Assembly (NCBI RefSeq): GCF_902713425.1 | Contig: NC_081209.1 | Span: 8,256,897 to 8,320,896 of the forward strand | Length of the DNA: 64,000 bases | From: Acipenser ruthenus | Taxonomy: Eukaryota; Chordata; Actinopteri; Acipenseriformes; Acipenseridae | Direction of reading: 5' to 3' | Shown here: positions 1 through 7,143 of the stretch, one piece after another | How positions within the stretch are numbered: the first letter of the stretch is position 1 | How the letters are laid out: the number at the start of each line of letters is the position of its first letter | Program-made: the position numbers and the translations under genes | Notes under the pieces: model-generated | Told to the model about the DNA's origin: nothing | The model's database searches: none | What the model saw: the letters and a program-made list of their open reading frames with translations, nothing else

Positions 1-71
1 CCGGATAGCTCAGTCGGTAGAGCATCAGACTTTTAATCTGAGGGTCCAGGGTTCAAGTCCCTGTTCGGGCG
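1..71 (+). tRNA. tRNA-Lys-TTT: tRNA-Lys(TTT), clipped by window start
   Basis: Bases 3-73 of the gene; the first two (GC) lie outside the window. The anticodon loop CTTTTAA, T-arm and acceptor 3' strand are as in the complete copy at 2630-2702. Confidence 0.97.
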
Positions 72-76
72 GAGGA

Positions 77-82
77 TTTTTT
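77..82 (+). terminator. Pol III T6 terminator of tRNA-Lys
   Basis: Six T residues start 6 nt after the mature 3' end. The same run follows every complete Lys gene in the array. Confidence 0.85.
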
Positions 83-122
83 AAATAACGTTTTAATAAA
101 ACGATAGTTATTGGGCTAAACA

Positions 123-249
123 CAATGTTGTATTGTTTATATTGCCTATAACCACTGTTGCTTGTTCAAATTAATTTACCAAACACTGTGTGGCGTTGCT
201 ACTCCTAAAACATGTAGTCGAACATCTTCTTTTCAAGCAACACCATGCC
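123..249. repeat. Internal direct repeat, alpha copy
   Basis: 127 bp that matches 743-869 with about 7 substitutions (roughly 94% identity), offset 620 bp. Alpha lies between Lys and Gln, and beta lies between Gln and Arg. The pair recurs in every simple unit. Exchange between the two copies would remove Gln; unit 20 looks like such a product. Confidence 0.9.
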
Positions 250-251
250 AC

Positions 252-267
252 AAAAAAAATAGTAAAA
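252..267 (-). terminator. Pol III terminator region of tRNA-Gln
   Basis: Read on the minus strand, T4 (264-267) comes 3 nt after the gene and T8 (252-259) follows as a back-up. Both recur in the other simple units. Confidence 0.85.
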
Positions 268-270
268 CTC

Positions 271-342
271 AGGTCCCACCGAGATTTGAACTCGGATCGC
301 TGGATTCAGAGTCCAGAGTGCTAACCATTACACCATGGAACC
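271..342 (-). tRNA. tRNA-Gln-CTG: tRNA-Gln(CTG)
   Basis: A 72-nt cloverleaf. The acceptor GGTTCCA pairs with TGGGACC through one T-G wobble. The D stem is GTG/CAC, the anticodon stem CTGGA/TCCAG encloses loop CTCTGAA (anticodon CTG), and the T arm is CCGAG/CTCGG. The discriminator is T. The A and B boxes are intact and there is no intron. It decodes CAG in cytosolic translation. It converges on the upstream tRNA-Lys and diverges from the downstream tRNA-Arg. All complete copies in the window read the same. Confidence 0.97.
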
Positions 343-351
343 GCAGGGGCA

Positions 352-390
352 GACCTGGGAGGTGGACCTGGTAGGTGGACCTGGGAGGTG
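352..390. repeat. 13-bp minisatellite, 3 copies
   Basis: Tandem GACCTGGGAGGTG (352-364, 365-377, 378-390), followed by a partial copy. Copy number differs between units. It is 3 in units 1 and 12 and in the first Gln spacer of units 2, 4, 7 and 9. It is 2 in most other simple units and 1 after the second Gln of composite units. This accounts for the 2631 versus 2618 bp periods. Confidence 0.95.
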
Positions 391-611
391 GATGGGTTGT
401 CAGCTGTCAAATGCCCCCGCTGACGACCCCTGGAGCGCAAGGCGTTATCCTCATCTGCAGACAACCGTTTAACAGCATGCCATAACAATGACTTTCAAAC
501 AAGGCATCAACAACACTATTAAACATATTGCATTTTACGCGTATTTTATACAACAATCGCAAAAACCACACTGTGACAGAAATAAACTTTTCCTGCTTTC
601 GAAGCGACAGT

Positions 612-732
612 CTGCAATTATATTTGAATAATCCCGTTTTTTTTCGGCAAATATGGTGCAGACGCAAGTAAATACTTGGTTAGGATACAGACCCAGCACA
701 TTCCCCTTGGAGATGTAGTCGCGCATCGCAAG
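612..732. repeat. Internal direct repeat, delta copy
   Basis: 121 bp related to 1921-2041 without length change but with more substitutions than the alpha/beta pair. It includes a T8 run and a CGGCAAATATG core. It recurs in all complete units, and a third version appears in composite units next to the first block junction. Confidence 0.85.
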
Positions 733-742
733 CCAATATACG

Positions 743-869
743 CAATGTTGTATTGTGTATATTGCCTATAACCATTGTTGCTTGTTCAAATTAATTTACC
801 AAACACTGTGTGGCGTTGCTGCTCCTAAAACATGTAGTGGAACATTTTCTTTTCAAACAGCACCATGCC
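743..869. repeat. Internal direct repeat, beta copy
   Basis: Partner of 123-249. Compared with alpha it has GTGG for GTCG and CATTTTC for CATCTTC near its right end. In the diverged block of composite units, and in unit 19, this position carries alpha-type bases, so sequence has been exchanged between the two copies. Confidence 0.9.
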
Positions 870-1135
870 CACTCCAAAACAAAAGTTGTATACCAAGTTC
901 ATGGACATCTAATATTAATTACAGGAATGCCTTTTCTGTCAAGGTTGAACCAACGAAAACGGAACTGCTCCCTGGCCCTGAGCAACGACGGACCCTGAAT
1001 CATACTAAAGTGGCACATGACGAAATGAATCGGAGCGGTCCATTTTTAATAGTTCAAGCACTACTCTTCAAATTCTGCCAAACCAGCAGCGCTCAGTTTG
1101 TTGTTGGGTACGTTGTTTGCTTCCTGACCCACGCA

Positions 1136-1226
1136 GGCTCTGTGGCGCAATGGATAGCGCGTTGGACTTCTAGTCAAACACTGAGGTGTGATTCAAAGGT
1201 TGTGGGTTCGAGTCCCACCAGAGTCG
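1136..1226 (+). tRNA. tRNA-Arg-TCT: tRNA-Arg(TCT) with 18-nt intron
   Basis: A 91-nt gene: exon 1 at 1136-1172, intron 1173-1190, exon 2 at 1191-1226 (73 nt spliced). The intron sits one base 3' of the anticodon, the canonical eukaryotic position, and contains a short ACAC/GTGT hairpin. Acceptor GGCTCTG/CAGAGTC has one wobble. The D stem is GCGC/GCGC, the anticodon stem TTGGA/TTCAA, the loop CTTCTAA, the T stem GTGGG/CCCAC and the discriminator G. It decodes AGA and needs the tRNA splicing endonuclease and ligase. All full copies read the same except the one at 47037. Confidence 0.97.
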
Positions 1227-1229
1227 TTG

Positions 1230-1233
1230 TTTT
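1230..1233 (+). terminator. Pol III T4 terminator of tRNA-Arg
   Basis: A minimal four-T run 3 nt after the gene, present after each full Arg copy. Confidence 0.7.
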
Positions 1234-1330
1234 AGGCTAGCTGTAGGACTTCAAATATTAGGTGTGTAAAACCAGAGCCTGCGCATCCATTTCGTTCTTT
1301 TTCTAAGTCAACTCTAAAGACAAACAGTAC

Positions 1331-1399
1331 GGTTCACCGGCACTTGATCTCGGATCACTGGATTCAAAAACCAGAGTGCTAACCATTCACCATGCAACC
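1331..1399 (-). pseudogene. tRNA-Gln-derived pseudogene, type A (TTG-like loop)
   Basis: The body follows tRNA-Gln (GGTT..., GGTTAGCACTCTGG, ATCCGAG) but is 69 nt. The anticodon loop is TTTTGAA (TTG, Gln) on a stem with a T-T clash. The D loop is one base short, two T-stem pairs are lost and the acceptor strands do not pair fully. No T4 run follows on the minus strand, unlike the four other genes. It is therefore probably inactive, yet it is the same in all simple units. Confidence 0.85.
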
Positions 1400-1665
1400 T
1401 CCCATACTGGGCCACCATGCAGGGACCCACTCAACATTTCGCTTTTGTGGAAAAGGTTTCTCATATTTCATAATCGCTTAAACTATCCGGTGTTGCAAGT
1501 GCTGAAACCACACCTGACGCTGCAGGTTTCTTGCTATTGTTTAAACCGCATGCGCACTGGCATATAATCGCGCACCGTAGGACTGGGTTGACAGCTTCTA
1601 CACCCGCACTGTGAACAGATCCTCCGTGTTTCATCCAGTTTGATACTGTGGAGCAACTCAGACAG

Positions 1666-1747
1666 GACGAGGTGACCGAGTGGTTGAGCAGATGGACTGC
1701 TAATCCGTTGTGCTCTGCACGCGTGGGTTCGAATCCTGTCCTCATCG
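1666..1747 (+). tRNA. tRNA-Ser-GCT: tRNA-Ser(GCT), structurally weak
   Basis: An 82-nt class II tRNA with anticodon loop CTGCTAA (GCT, reads AGC/AGU) and an intact long variable arm GTGC-TCT-GCAC. The B box GGTTCGAATCC is intact. There are several weaknesses. The acceptor has a C3:A70 mismatch. The D stem keeps one of three pairs (ACC against GCA). The T stem GTGGG/CCTGT has three G-T wobbles. The A box reads TGAC where TGGC is usual. It may be a poor or failing gene. A T6 run lies 15 nt downstream. Confidence 0.75.
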
Positions 1748-1761
1748 CAAGTTTGATTGAC

Positions 1762-1767
1762 TTTTTT
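1762..1767 (+). terminator. Pol III T6 terminator of tRNA-Ser
   Basis: A T6 run 15 nt after the gene. In the diverged block of composite units the matching site is interrupted (CTTCTTTCC), so the shortened Ser copy there has no terminator either. Confidence 0.7.
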
Positions 1768-1920
1768 CGTTGTCTCTTATCTTTTCACTAAAGTGTTTGT
1801 ATGTGAGCAGATGATTATATTTGGCTGCGTTTCGGATATCCTCCTCCAGTAACAACATGAGACACAAACGCAGCCTAAACGTTTGTGTTGCATGTGCTAC
1901 AGTAACAACAGGCACAGTGC

Positions 1921-2041
1921 CTGCAATCCTATTTGAATAATCCCGTTTTTTTTCGGCAAATATGATGCAGATGCGAGTAAATAATTGGGTACGATACAGA
2001 TGAAGCACATTCCTATTGGAGATATAGTTGCGCATCGAAAG
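1921..2041. repeat. Internal direct repeat, gamma copy
   Basis: Partner of 612-732, located between Ser and the next Lys. In composite units the gamma copy is cut short at the junction to the diverged block (near 4619). Confidence 0.85.
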
Positions 2042-2399
2042 AGGCGATGACGATACACGGCTGAAAAAGCATTTGTTTCCCGGTTCTTTCAAACACGCAG
2101 CCCTACGCGTGTGAGGCACCTATACATGATTTCCCCTCAAGTATGCAGCACTTACGATACATGCAAGCAAACATTGTTTTCAGTGTTTCGAAATGAGTTC
2201 ATGTTGAAACGTCTTACCGTTTTTAGCTTAAATCGTTGGTGACATGATTACATTCTGACGTAAACCTGCGCACGGCTTTAAACACGTACACGCTGTTTTT
2301 TCTGTTTATGGCTGGTGGCGTATAAATAAAAAGAATGGTAAAAGGCTAATGTGTCAGACTTTAGGTGAATATAAGTTTTTTAATACTAACTGAGCCACG

Positions 2400-2471
2400 A
2401 CAAAAGGGCCCCCCTCGCTGCCCTGGGCCCTATGCAATTGCTTGGGCTGCGTGTGCCTAAACCCGCTACTG
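2400..2471 (-). mobile_element. Possible hAT-type DNA transposon end
   Basis: On the minus strand the segment begins CAGTAGCGGGTTTAGGCA, which resembles the CAGTGGCGG-type termini of vertebrate hAT elements, followed by a GC-rich GGGCCC tract. No second terminus or target duplication was found, so this is at most one eroded end. It recurs in every unit that keeps the Ser-Lys spacer. Family assignment is from memory of such termini. Confidence 0.3.
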
Positions 2472-2629
2472 TCTATTCGTAATTGTTCAAATACAAGTAA
2501 TACTATCTCCAGTTTAGATTGTGCCGGACCATGAGACTCTCATTTTCTAAATCTTCTGTATTCGATTCGACTGGGTATGGATTTTAACGTATTACATGTT
2601 AATGTATTAAATTATCTGTTTTGCACTGA

Positions 2630-2702
2630 GCCCGGATAGCTCAGTCGGTAGAGCATCAGACTTTTAATCTGAGGGTCCAGGGTTCAAGTCCCTGTTCGGG
2701 CG
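2630..2702 (+). tRNA. tRNA-Lys-TTT: tRNA-Lys(TTT)
   Basis: A complete 73-nt reference copy. Acceptor GCCCGGA/TTCGGGC, D stem GCTC/GAGC, anticodon stem TCAGA/TCTGA with loop CTTTTAA, T stem CAGGG/CCCTG, discriminator G. The A box TAGCTCAGTCGG and B box GGTTCAAGTCC are ideal. It decodes AAA. From memory the sequence equals mammalian tRNA-Lys3, the isoacceptor many retroviruses use as primer. A T6 terminator follows. Confidence 0.98.
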
Positions 2703-2901
2703 GAGGATTTTTTAAATAACGTTTTAATAAAACGATAGTTATTGGGCTAAACACAATGTTGTATTGTTTATATTGCCTATAACCACTGTTGCTTGTTCAA
2801 ATTAATTTACCAAACACTGTGTGGCGTTGCTACTCCTAAAACATGTAGTCGAACATCTTCTTTTCAAGCAACACCATGCCACAAAAAAAATAGTAAAACT
2901 C

Positions 2902-2973
2902 AGGTCCCACCGAGATTTGAACTCGGATCGCTGGATTCAGAGTCCAGAGTGCTAACCATTACACCATGGAACC
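2902..2973 (-). tRNA. tRNA-Gln-CTG: tRNA-Gln(CTG)
   Basis: Unit 2, first Gln; same sequence as 271-342. Followed on the plus strand by three minisatellite copies (2983-3021). Confidence 0.97.
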
Positions 2974-3766
2974 GCAGGGGCAGACCTGGGAGGTGGACCT
3001 GGGAGGTGGACCTGGGAGGTGGATGGGTTGTCAGCTGTCAAATGCCCCCGCTGACGACCCCTGGAGCGCAAGGCGTTATCCTCATCTGCAGACAACCGTT
3101 TAACAGCATGCCATAACAATGACTTTCAAACAAGGCATCAACAACACTATTAAACATATTGCATTTTACGCGTATTTTATACAACAATCGCAAAAACCAC
3201 ACTGTGACAGAAATAAACTTTTCCTGCTTTCGAAGCGACAGTCTGCAATTATATTTGAATAATCCCGTTTTTTTTCGGCAAATATGGTGCAGACGCAAGT
3301 AAATACTTGGTTAGGATACAGACCCAGCACATTCCCCTTGGAGATGTAGTCGCGCATCGCAAGCCAATATACGCAATGTTGTATTGTGTATATTGCCTAT
3401 AACCATTGTTGCTTGTTCAAATTAATTTACCAAACACTGTGTGGCGTTGCTGCTCCTAAAACATGTAGTGGAACATTTTCTTTTCAAACAGCACCATGCC
3501 CACTCCAAAACAAAAGTTGTATACCAAGTTCATGGACATCTAATATTAATTACAGGAATGCCTTTTCTGTCAAGGTTGAACCAACGAAAACGGAACTGCT
3601 CCCTGGCCCTGAGCAACGACAGACCCTGAATCATACTAAAGTGGCACATGACGAAATGAATCGGAGCGGTCCATTTTTAATAGTTCAAGCACTACTCTTC
3701 AAATTCTGCCAAACCAGCAGCGCTCAGTTTGTTGTTGGGTACGTTGTTTGCTTCCTGACCCACGCA

Positions 3767-3857
3767 GGCTCTGTGGCGCAATGGATAGCGCGTTGGACTT
3801 CTAGTCAAACACTGAGGTGTGATTCAAAGGTTGTGGGTTCGAGTCCCACCAGAGTCG
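3767..3857 (+). tRNA. tRNA-Arg-TCT: tRNA-Arg(TCT) with intron
   Basis: Unit 2, first Arg; intron 3804-3821. Confidence 0.97.
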
Positions 3858-3961
3858 TTGTTTTAGGCTAGCTGTAGGACTTCAAATATTAGGTGTGTAA
3901 AACCAGAGCCTGCGCATCCATTTCGTTCTTTTTCTAAGTCAACTCTAAAGACAAACAGTAC

Positions 3962-4030
3962 GGTTCACCGGCACTTGATCTCGGATCACTGGATTCAAAA
4001 ACCAGAGTGCTAACCATTCACCATGCAACC
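3962..4030 (-). pseudogene. tRNA-Gln-derived pseudogene, type A
   Basis: Unit 2, first copy; same as 1331-1399. Confidence 0.85.
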
Positions 4031-4296
4031 TCCCATACTGGGCCACCATGCAGGGACCCACTCAACATTTCGCTTTTGTGGAAAAGGTTTCTCATATTTC
4101 ATAATCGCTTAAACTATCCGGTGTTGCAAGTGCTGAAACCACACCTGACGCTGCAGGTTTCTTGCTATTGTTTAAACCGCATGCGCACTGGCATATAATC
4201 GCGCACCGTAGGACTGGGTTGACAGCTTCTACACCCGCACTGTGAACAGATCCTCCGTGTTTCATCCAGTTTGATACTGTGGAGCAACTCAGACAG

Positions 4297-4378
4297 GACG
4301 AGGTGACCGAGTGGTTGAGCAGATGGACTGCTAATCCGTTGTGCTCTGCACGCGTGGGTTCGAATCCTGTCCTCATCG
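4297..4378 (+). tRNA. tRNA-Ser-GCT: tRNA-Ser(GCT), structurally weak
   Basis: Unit 2, before the diverged block; same as 1666-1747. Confidence 0.75.
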
Positions 4379-5211
4379 CAAATTTGATTGACTTTTTTCG
4401 TTGTCTCTTATCTTTTCACTAAAGTGTTTGTATGTGAGCAGATGATTATATTTGGCTGCGTTTCGGATATCCTCCTCCAGTAACAACATGAGACACAAAC
4501 GCAGCCTAAACGTTTGTGTTGCATGTGCTACAGTAACAACAGGCACAGTGCCTGCAATCCTATTTGAATAATCCCGTTTTTTTCGGCAAATATGATGCAG
4601 ATGCAAGTAAATAATTGGGAACAATCGCAAAAACCACACTTTGACAGAAATAAACTTTTCCTGCTTTCGAAGCGACAGTCTGCAATTATATTTGAATAAT
4701 CCCGTTTTTTTTCGGCAAATATGGTGCAGACGCAAGTAAATACTTGGTTAGGATACAGACCCAGCACATTCCCCTTGGAGATGTAGTCGCGCATCGCAAG
4801 CCAATATACGCAATGTTGTATTGTGTATATTGCCTATAACCATTGTTGCTTGTTCAAATTAATTTACCAAACACTGTGTGGCGTTGCTACTCCTAAAACA
4901 TGTAGTCGAACATCTTCTTTTCAAGCAACACCATGCCCACTCCAAAACAAAAGTTATATACCAAGTTCATGGACATCTAATATCAATTACAGGAATGCCT
5001 TTGCTGTCAAGATTGAACCAATGAAAACGGAACTGCCCCCAGGCCCTGAGGAACGATGGACCCTGAATCATACTAAAGTGGCACATGACGAAATTAATCG
5101 CAGCGGTCCATTTTTAATAGTTCAAGCACTAGAGATCCTCTCTTCAAATTCTGCCAAACCAGCAGCGCTCAGTTTGTTGTTGGGTATGTTGCTCGCTTCC
5201 TGACCCACGCA

Positions 5212-5302
5212 GGCTCTGTGGCGCAATGGATAGCGCGTTGGACTTCTAGTCAAACACTGAGGTGTGATTCAAAGGTTGTGGGTTCGAGTCCCACCAGAGT
5301 CG
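5212..5302 (+). tRNA. tRNA-Arg-TCT: tRNA-Arg(TCT) with intron
   Basis: Type B block of unit 2; intron 5249-5266. The gene is unchanged although its flanks are diverged. Confidence 0.97.
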
Positions 5303-5407
5303 TTGTTTTAGGCTAGCTGTAGGACCCTCAAACATTAGATGTGTAAAACCAGAGCCTGCGCATCCATTTCTTTCTTTTTCTAAGTCAACTCTAAAGATAA
5401 ACAGTAC

Positions 5408-5477
5408 GGTTCACCGGCACTTGATCTCGGATCACTGGATTCGAAATCCAGAGTGGTAACCATTACACCATGCAACC
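5408..5477 (-). pseudogene. tRNA-Gln-derived pseudogene, type B (TCG loop)
   Basis: 70 nt. The D loop has full length (GTGTAATGG) and the anticodon stem CTGGA/TCCAG is intact, but the loop is TTTCGAA, a TCG (Arg) triplet in a Gln body. The T stem and acceptor remain degenerate, the D stem has GTTACCAC for GTTAGCAC, and no terminator is visible. Confidence 0.85.
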
Positions 5478-5743
5478 TCCCATACTGGGCCACCATGCAG
5501 GGACCCTCTCAACATTTCGCTTTTGTGGAAAAGGTTTCTAATATTTCATAATCGCTTGAGCTATCCGGTGCAGCAAGTGCTGAAACCACACCTGACGCTG
5601 CAGGTTTCTTGCTATTGTTTAAACCGCATGCACACTGGCATATAATCGCGCACCTTAGGACAGGGTTGACAGCTTCTACACCCGCACTGTGAACAGATCC
5701 TCCGTGTTTCATCCAGTTTGATACTGTGGAGAAGCGCAGACCG

Positions 5744-5797
5744 GACGAGGTGACCGAGTGGTTAAGCAGATGGACTGCTAATCCATTGTGCTCGTCG
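5744..5797 (+). pseudogene. tRNA-Ser(GCT) with 28-nt internal deletion
   Basis: 54 nt against 82. The sequence jumps from the variable arm (GTGCTC) to the last acceptor bases (GTCG), removing the T arm and B box. CTC at both edges of the lost segment suggests slippage or microhomology repair. It keeps TTAAG and CCATTG, more standard Ser bases than the full copies. Confidence 0.9.
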
Positions 5798-5922
5798 CAA
5801 ATTTGATTGACTTCTTTCCTTGTCTCTTATCTTTTCACAAAAGTGTTTGTGTGTGAGTACAGGATTATATTTGGCTGCGTTTCGGATATTCCCCTCCAGT
5901 AACAACATGAGACAAAAACGCA

Positions 5923-6019
5923 TTAGTCTTTATGAAACCATTTCCTACCTTAGACATCGGAACTGCATTTTATTTCAGCTGACCGATTGTAATATGAAAT
6001 CTGGTAGTTCACTTGATTT
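5923..6019. other. 97-bp segment private to composite units
   Basis: Replaces the rest of the Ser-Lys spacer, Lys and the alpha repeat, and joins the type B block directly to the A-run before tRNA-Gln. No homology to other parts of the array is visible. It is possibly a remnant of other DNA caught at a rearrangement point. Confidence 0.75.
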
Positions 6020-6040
6020 AAAAAAAAAATAGTAAAACAC

Positions 6041-6112
6041 AGGTCCCACCGAGATTTGAACTCGGATCGCTGGATTCAGAGTCCAGAGTGCTAACCATTA
6101 CACCATGGAACC
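6041..6112 (-). tRNA. tRNA-Gln-CTG: tRNA-Gln(CTG)
   Basis: Unit 2, second Gln. The upstream context is changed: a ten-A run from the private segment supplies a minus-strand T-run, and only one 13-bp minisatellite copy follows. Confidence 0.97.
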
Positions 6113-6879
6113 GCAGGGGTAGACCTGGGAGGTGGATGGGTTGTCAGCTGTCAAATGCCCCCGCTGACGACCCCTGGAGCGCAAGGCGTTATCCCCATCT
6201 GCAGACAACCGTTTAACAGCATGCCATAACAATGACTTTCAAACAAGGCATCAACAACACTATTAAACATATTGCATTTTACGCGTATTTTATACAACAA
6301 TCGCAAAAACCACACTGTGACAGAAATAAACTTTTCCTGCTTTCGAAGCGACAGTCTGCAATTATATTTGAATAATCCCGTTTTTTTTCGGCAAATATGG
6401 TGCAGACGCAAGTAAATACTTGGTTAGGATACAGACCCAGCACATTCCCCTTGGAGATGTAGTCGCGCATCGCAAGCCAATATACGCAATGTTGTATTGT
6501 GTATATTGCCTATAACCATTGTTGCTTGTTCAAATTAATTTACCAAACACTGTGTGGCGTTGCTGCTCCTAAAACATGTAGTGGAACATTTTCTTTTCAA
6601 ACAGCACCATGCCCACTCCAAAACAAAAGTTGTATACCAAGTTCATGGACATCTAATATTAATTACAGGAATGCCTTTTCTGTCAAGGTTGAACCAACGA
6701 AAACGGAACTGCTCCCTGGCCCTGAGCAACGACAGACCCTGAATCATACTAAAGTGGCACATGACGAAATGAATCGGAGCGGTCCATTTTTAATAGTTCA
6801 AGCACTACTCTTCAAATTCTGCCAAACCAGCAGCGCTCAGTTTGTTGTTGGGTACGTTGTTTGCTTCCTGACCCACGCA

Positions 6880-6970
6880 GGCTCTGTGGCGCAATGGATA
6901 GCGCGTTGGACTTCTAGTCAAACACTGAGGTGTGATTCAAAGGTTGTGGGTTCGAGTCCCACCAGAGTCG
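6880..6970 (+). tRNA. tRNA-Arg-TCT: tRNA-Arg(TCT) with intron
   Basis: Unit 2, third Arg; intron 6917-6934. Confidence 0.97.
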
Positions 6971-7074
6971 TTGTTTTAGGCTAGCTGTAGGACTTCAAAT
7001 ATTAGGTGTGTAAAACCAGAGCCTGCGCATCCATTTCGTTCTTTTTCTAAGTCAACTCTAAAGACAAACAGTAC

Positions 7075-7143
7075 GGTTCACCGGCACTTGATCTCGGATC
7101 ACTGGATTCAAAAACCAGAGTGCTAACCATTCACCATGCAACC
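7075..7143 (-). pseudogene. tRNA-Gln-derived pseudogene, type A
   Basis: Unit 2, last copy; type A sequence. Confidence 0.85.

Larger units (their letters stand above)
343..1135. other. Gln-Arg spacer
   Basis: A 793-bp spacer between the divergent Gln and Arg genes. It holds the 13-bp minisatellite (352-390), internal repeat delta (612-732) and internal repeat beta (743-869). I see no further RNA gene or protein gene; the ORFs here are short and without recognisable domains. Confidence 0.8.
1..2629. repeat. Array unit 1 (simple, lacks first 2 bases)
   Basis: Contains Lys (clipped), Gln, Arg, Gln pseudogene and Ser. It has three copies of the 13-bp minisatellite, giving a 2631-bp period. The middle minisatellite copy carries a private G-to-T change. 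Confidence 0.97.
1748..2629. other. Ser-Lys spacer
   Basis: An 882-bp spacer holding the Ser terminator, internal repeat gamma (1921-2041) and a possible hAT terminus (2400-2471). A TATAAATAA motif lies near 2328 but no gene follows that I recognise. No protein gene is supported. Confidence 0.75.
4620..5922. repeat. Diverged block (type B) in composite unit 2
   Basis: Starts where the gamma repeat jumps to sequence homologous to about position 542 of unit 1. It lacks Lys and Gln. Its spacers differ from simple units (for example CGCTTGAGCTATCC, GAGATCCTCTCTTC and CAAACATTAGATG) and in several places match the edge unit at 59003-61606. It carries Arg, a type B Gln pseudogene and a 54-nt Ser remnant. 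Confidence 0.9.

Noticed and set aside
755-1240. A 161-aa ORF repeated in nearly every unit
   Set aside because: Its C-terminal third is the translation of tRNA-Arg and its intron (VAQWIARWTSS...VVGSSPTRV type), and the rest is the beta repeat and spacer. It is conserved because the DNA unit is homogenised. There is no domain, and it changes in type B blocks without any sign of coding constraint.
1331-1399. Functional tRNA-Gln(TTG)
   Set aside because: Shortened D loop, unpaired T-stem and acceptor positions, an anticodon-stem T-T clash and no minus-strand terminator make a working gene unlikely.
1742-2119. A 125-aa minus-strand ORF recurring between Ser and Lys
   Set aside because: It overlaps the gamma repeat, has low-complexity parts, and shortens or changes frame after single-base run changes (A5/A6) between units.
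2320-2345. TATAAATAA motif as a Pol II promoter
   Set aside because: No downstream ORF or transcript signal is recognisable, and tRNA-Lys has its own internal promoter about 300 bp away.
2520-2585. Further tRNA remnant (TATTCGATTCGACTGG resembles a B box)
   Set aside because: No cloverleaf, anticodon arm or A box could be assembled around it on either strand.
2630-2702. tRNA-Lys as a retroviral primer-binding-site trace
   Set aside because: It is a full tRNA gene on the sense strand with a terminator, not an 18-nt complementary site next to an LTR.
2793-3116. A 107-aa ORF across tRNA-Gln and the minisatellite
   Set aside because: It is a translation of the antisense of tRNA-Gln and the 13-bp repeat; its length depends on minisatellite copy number.
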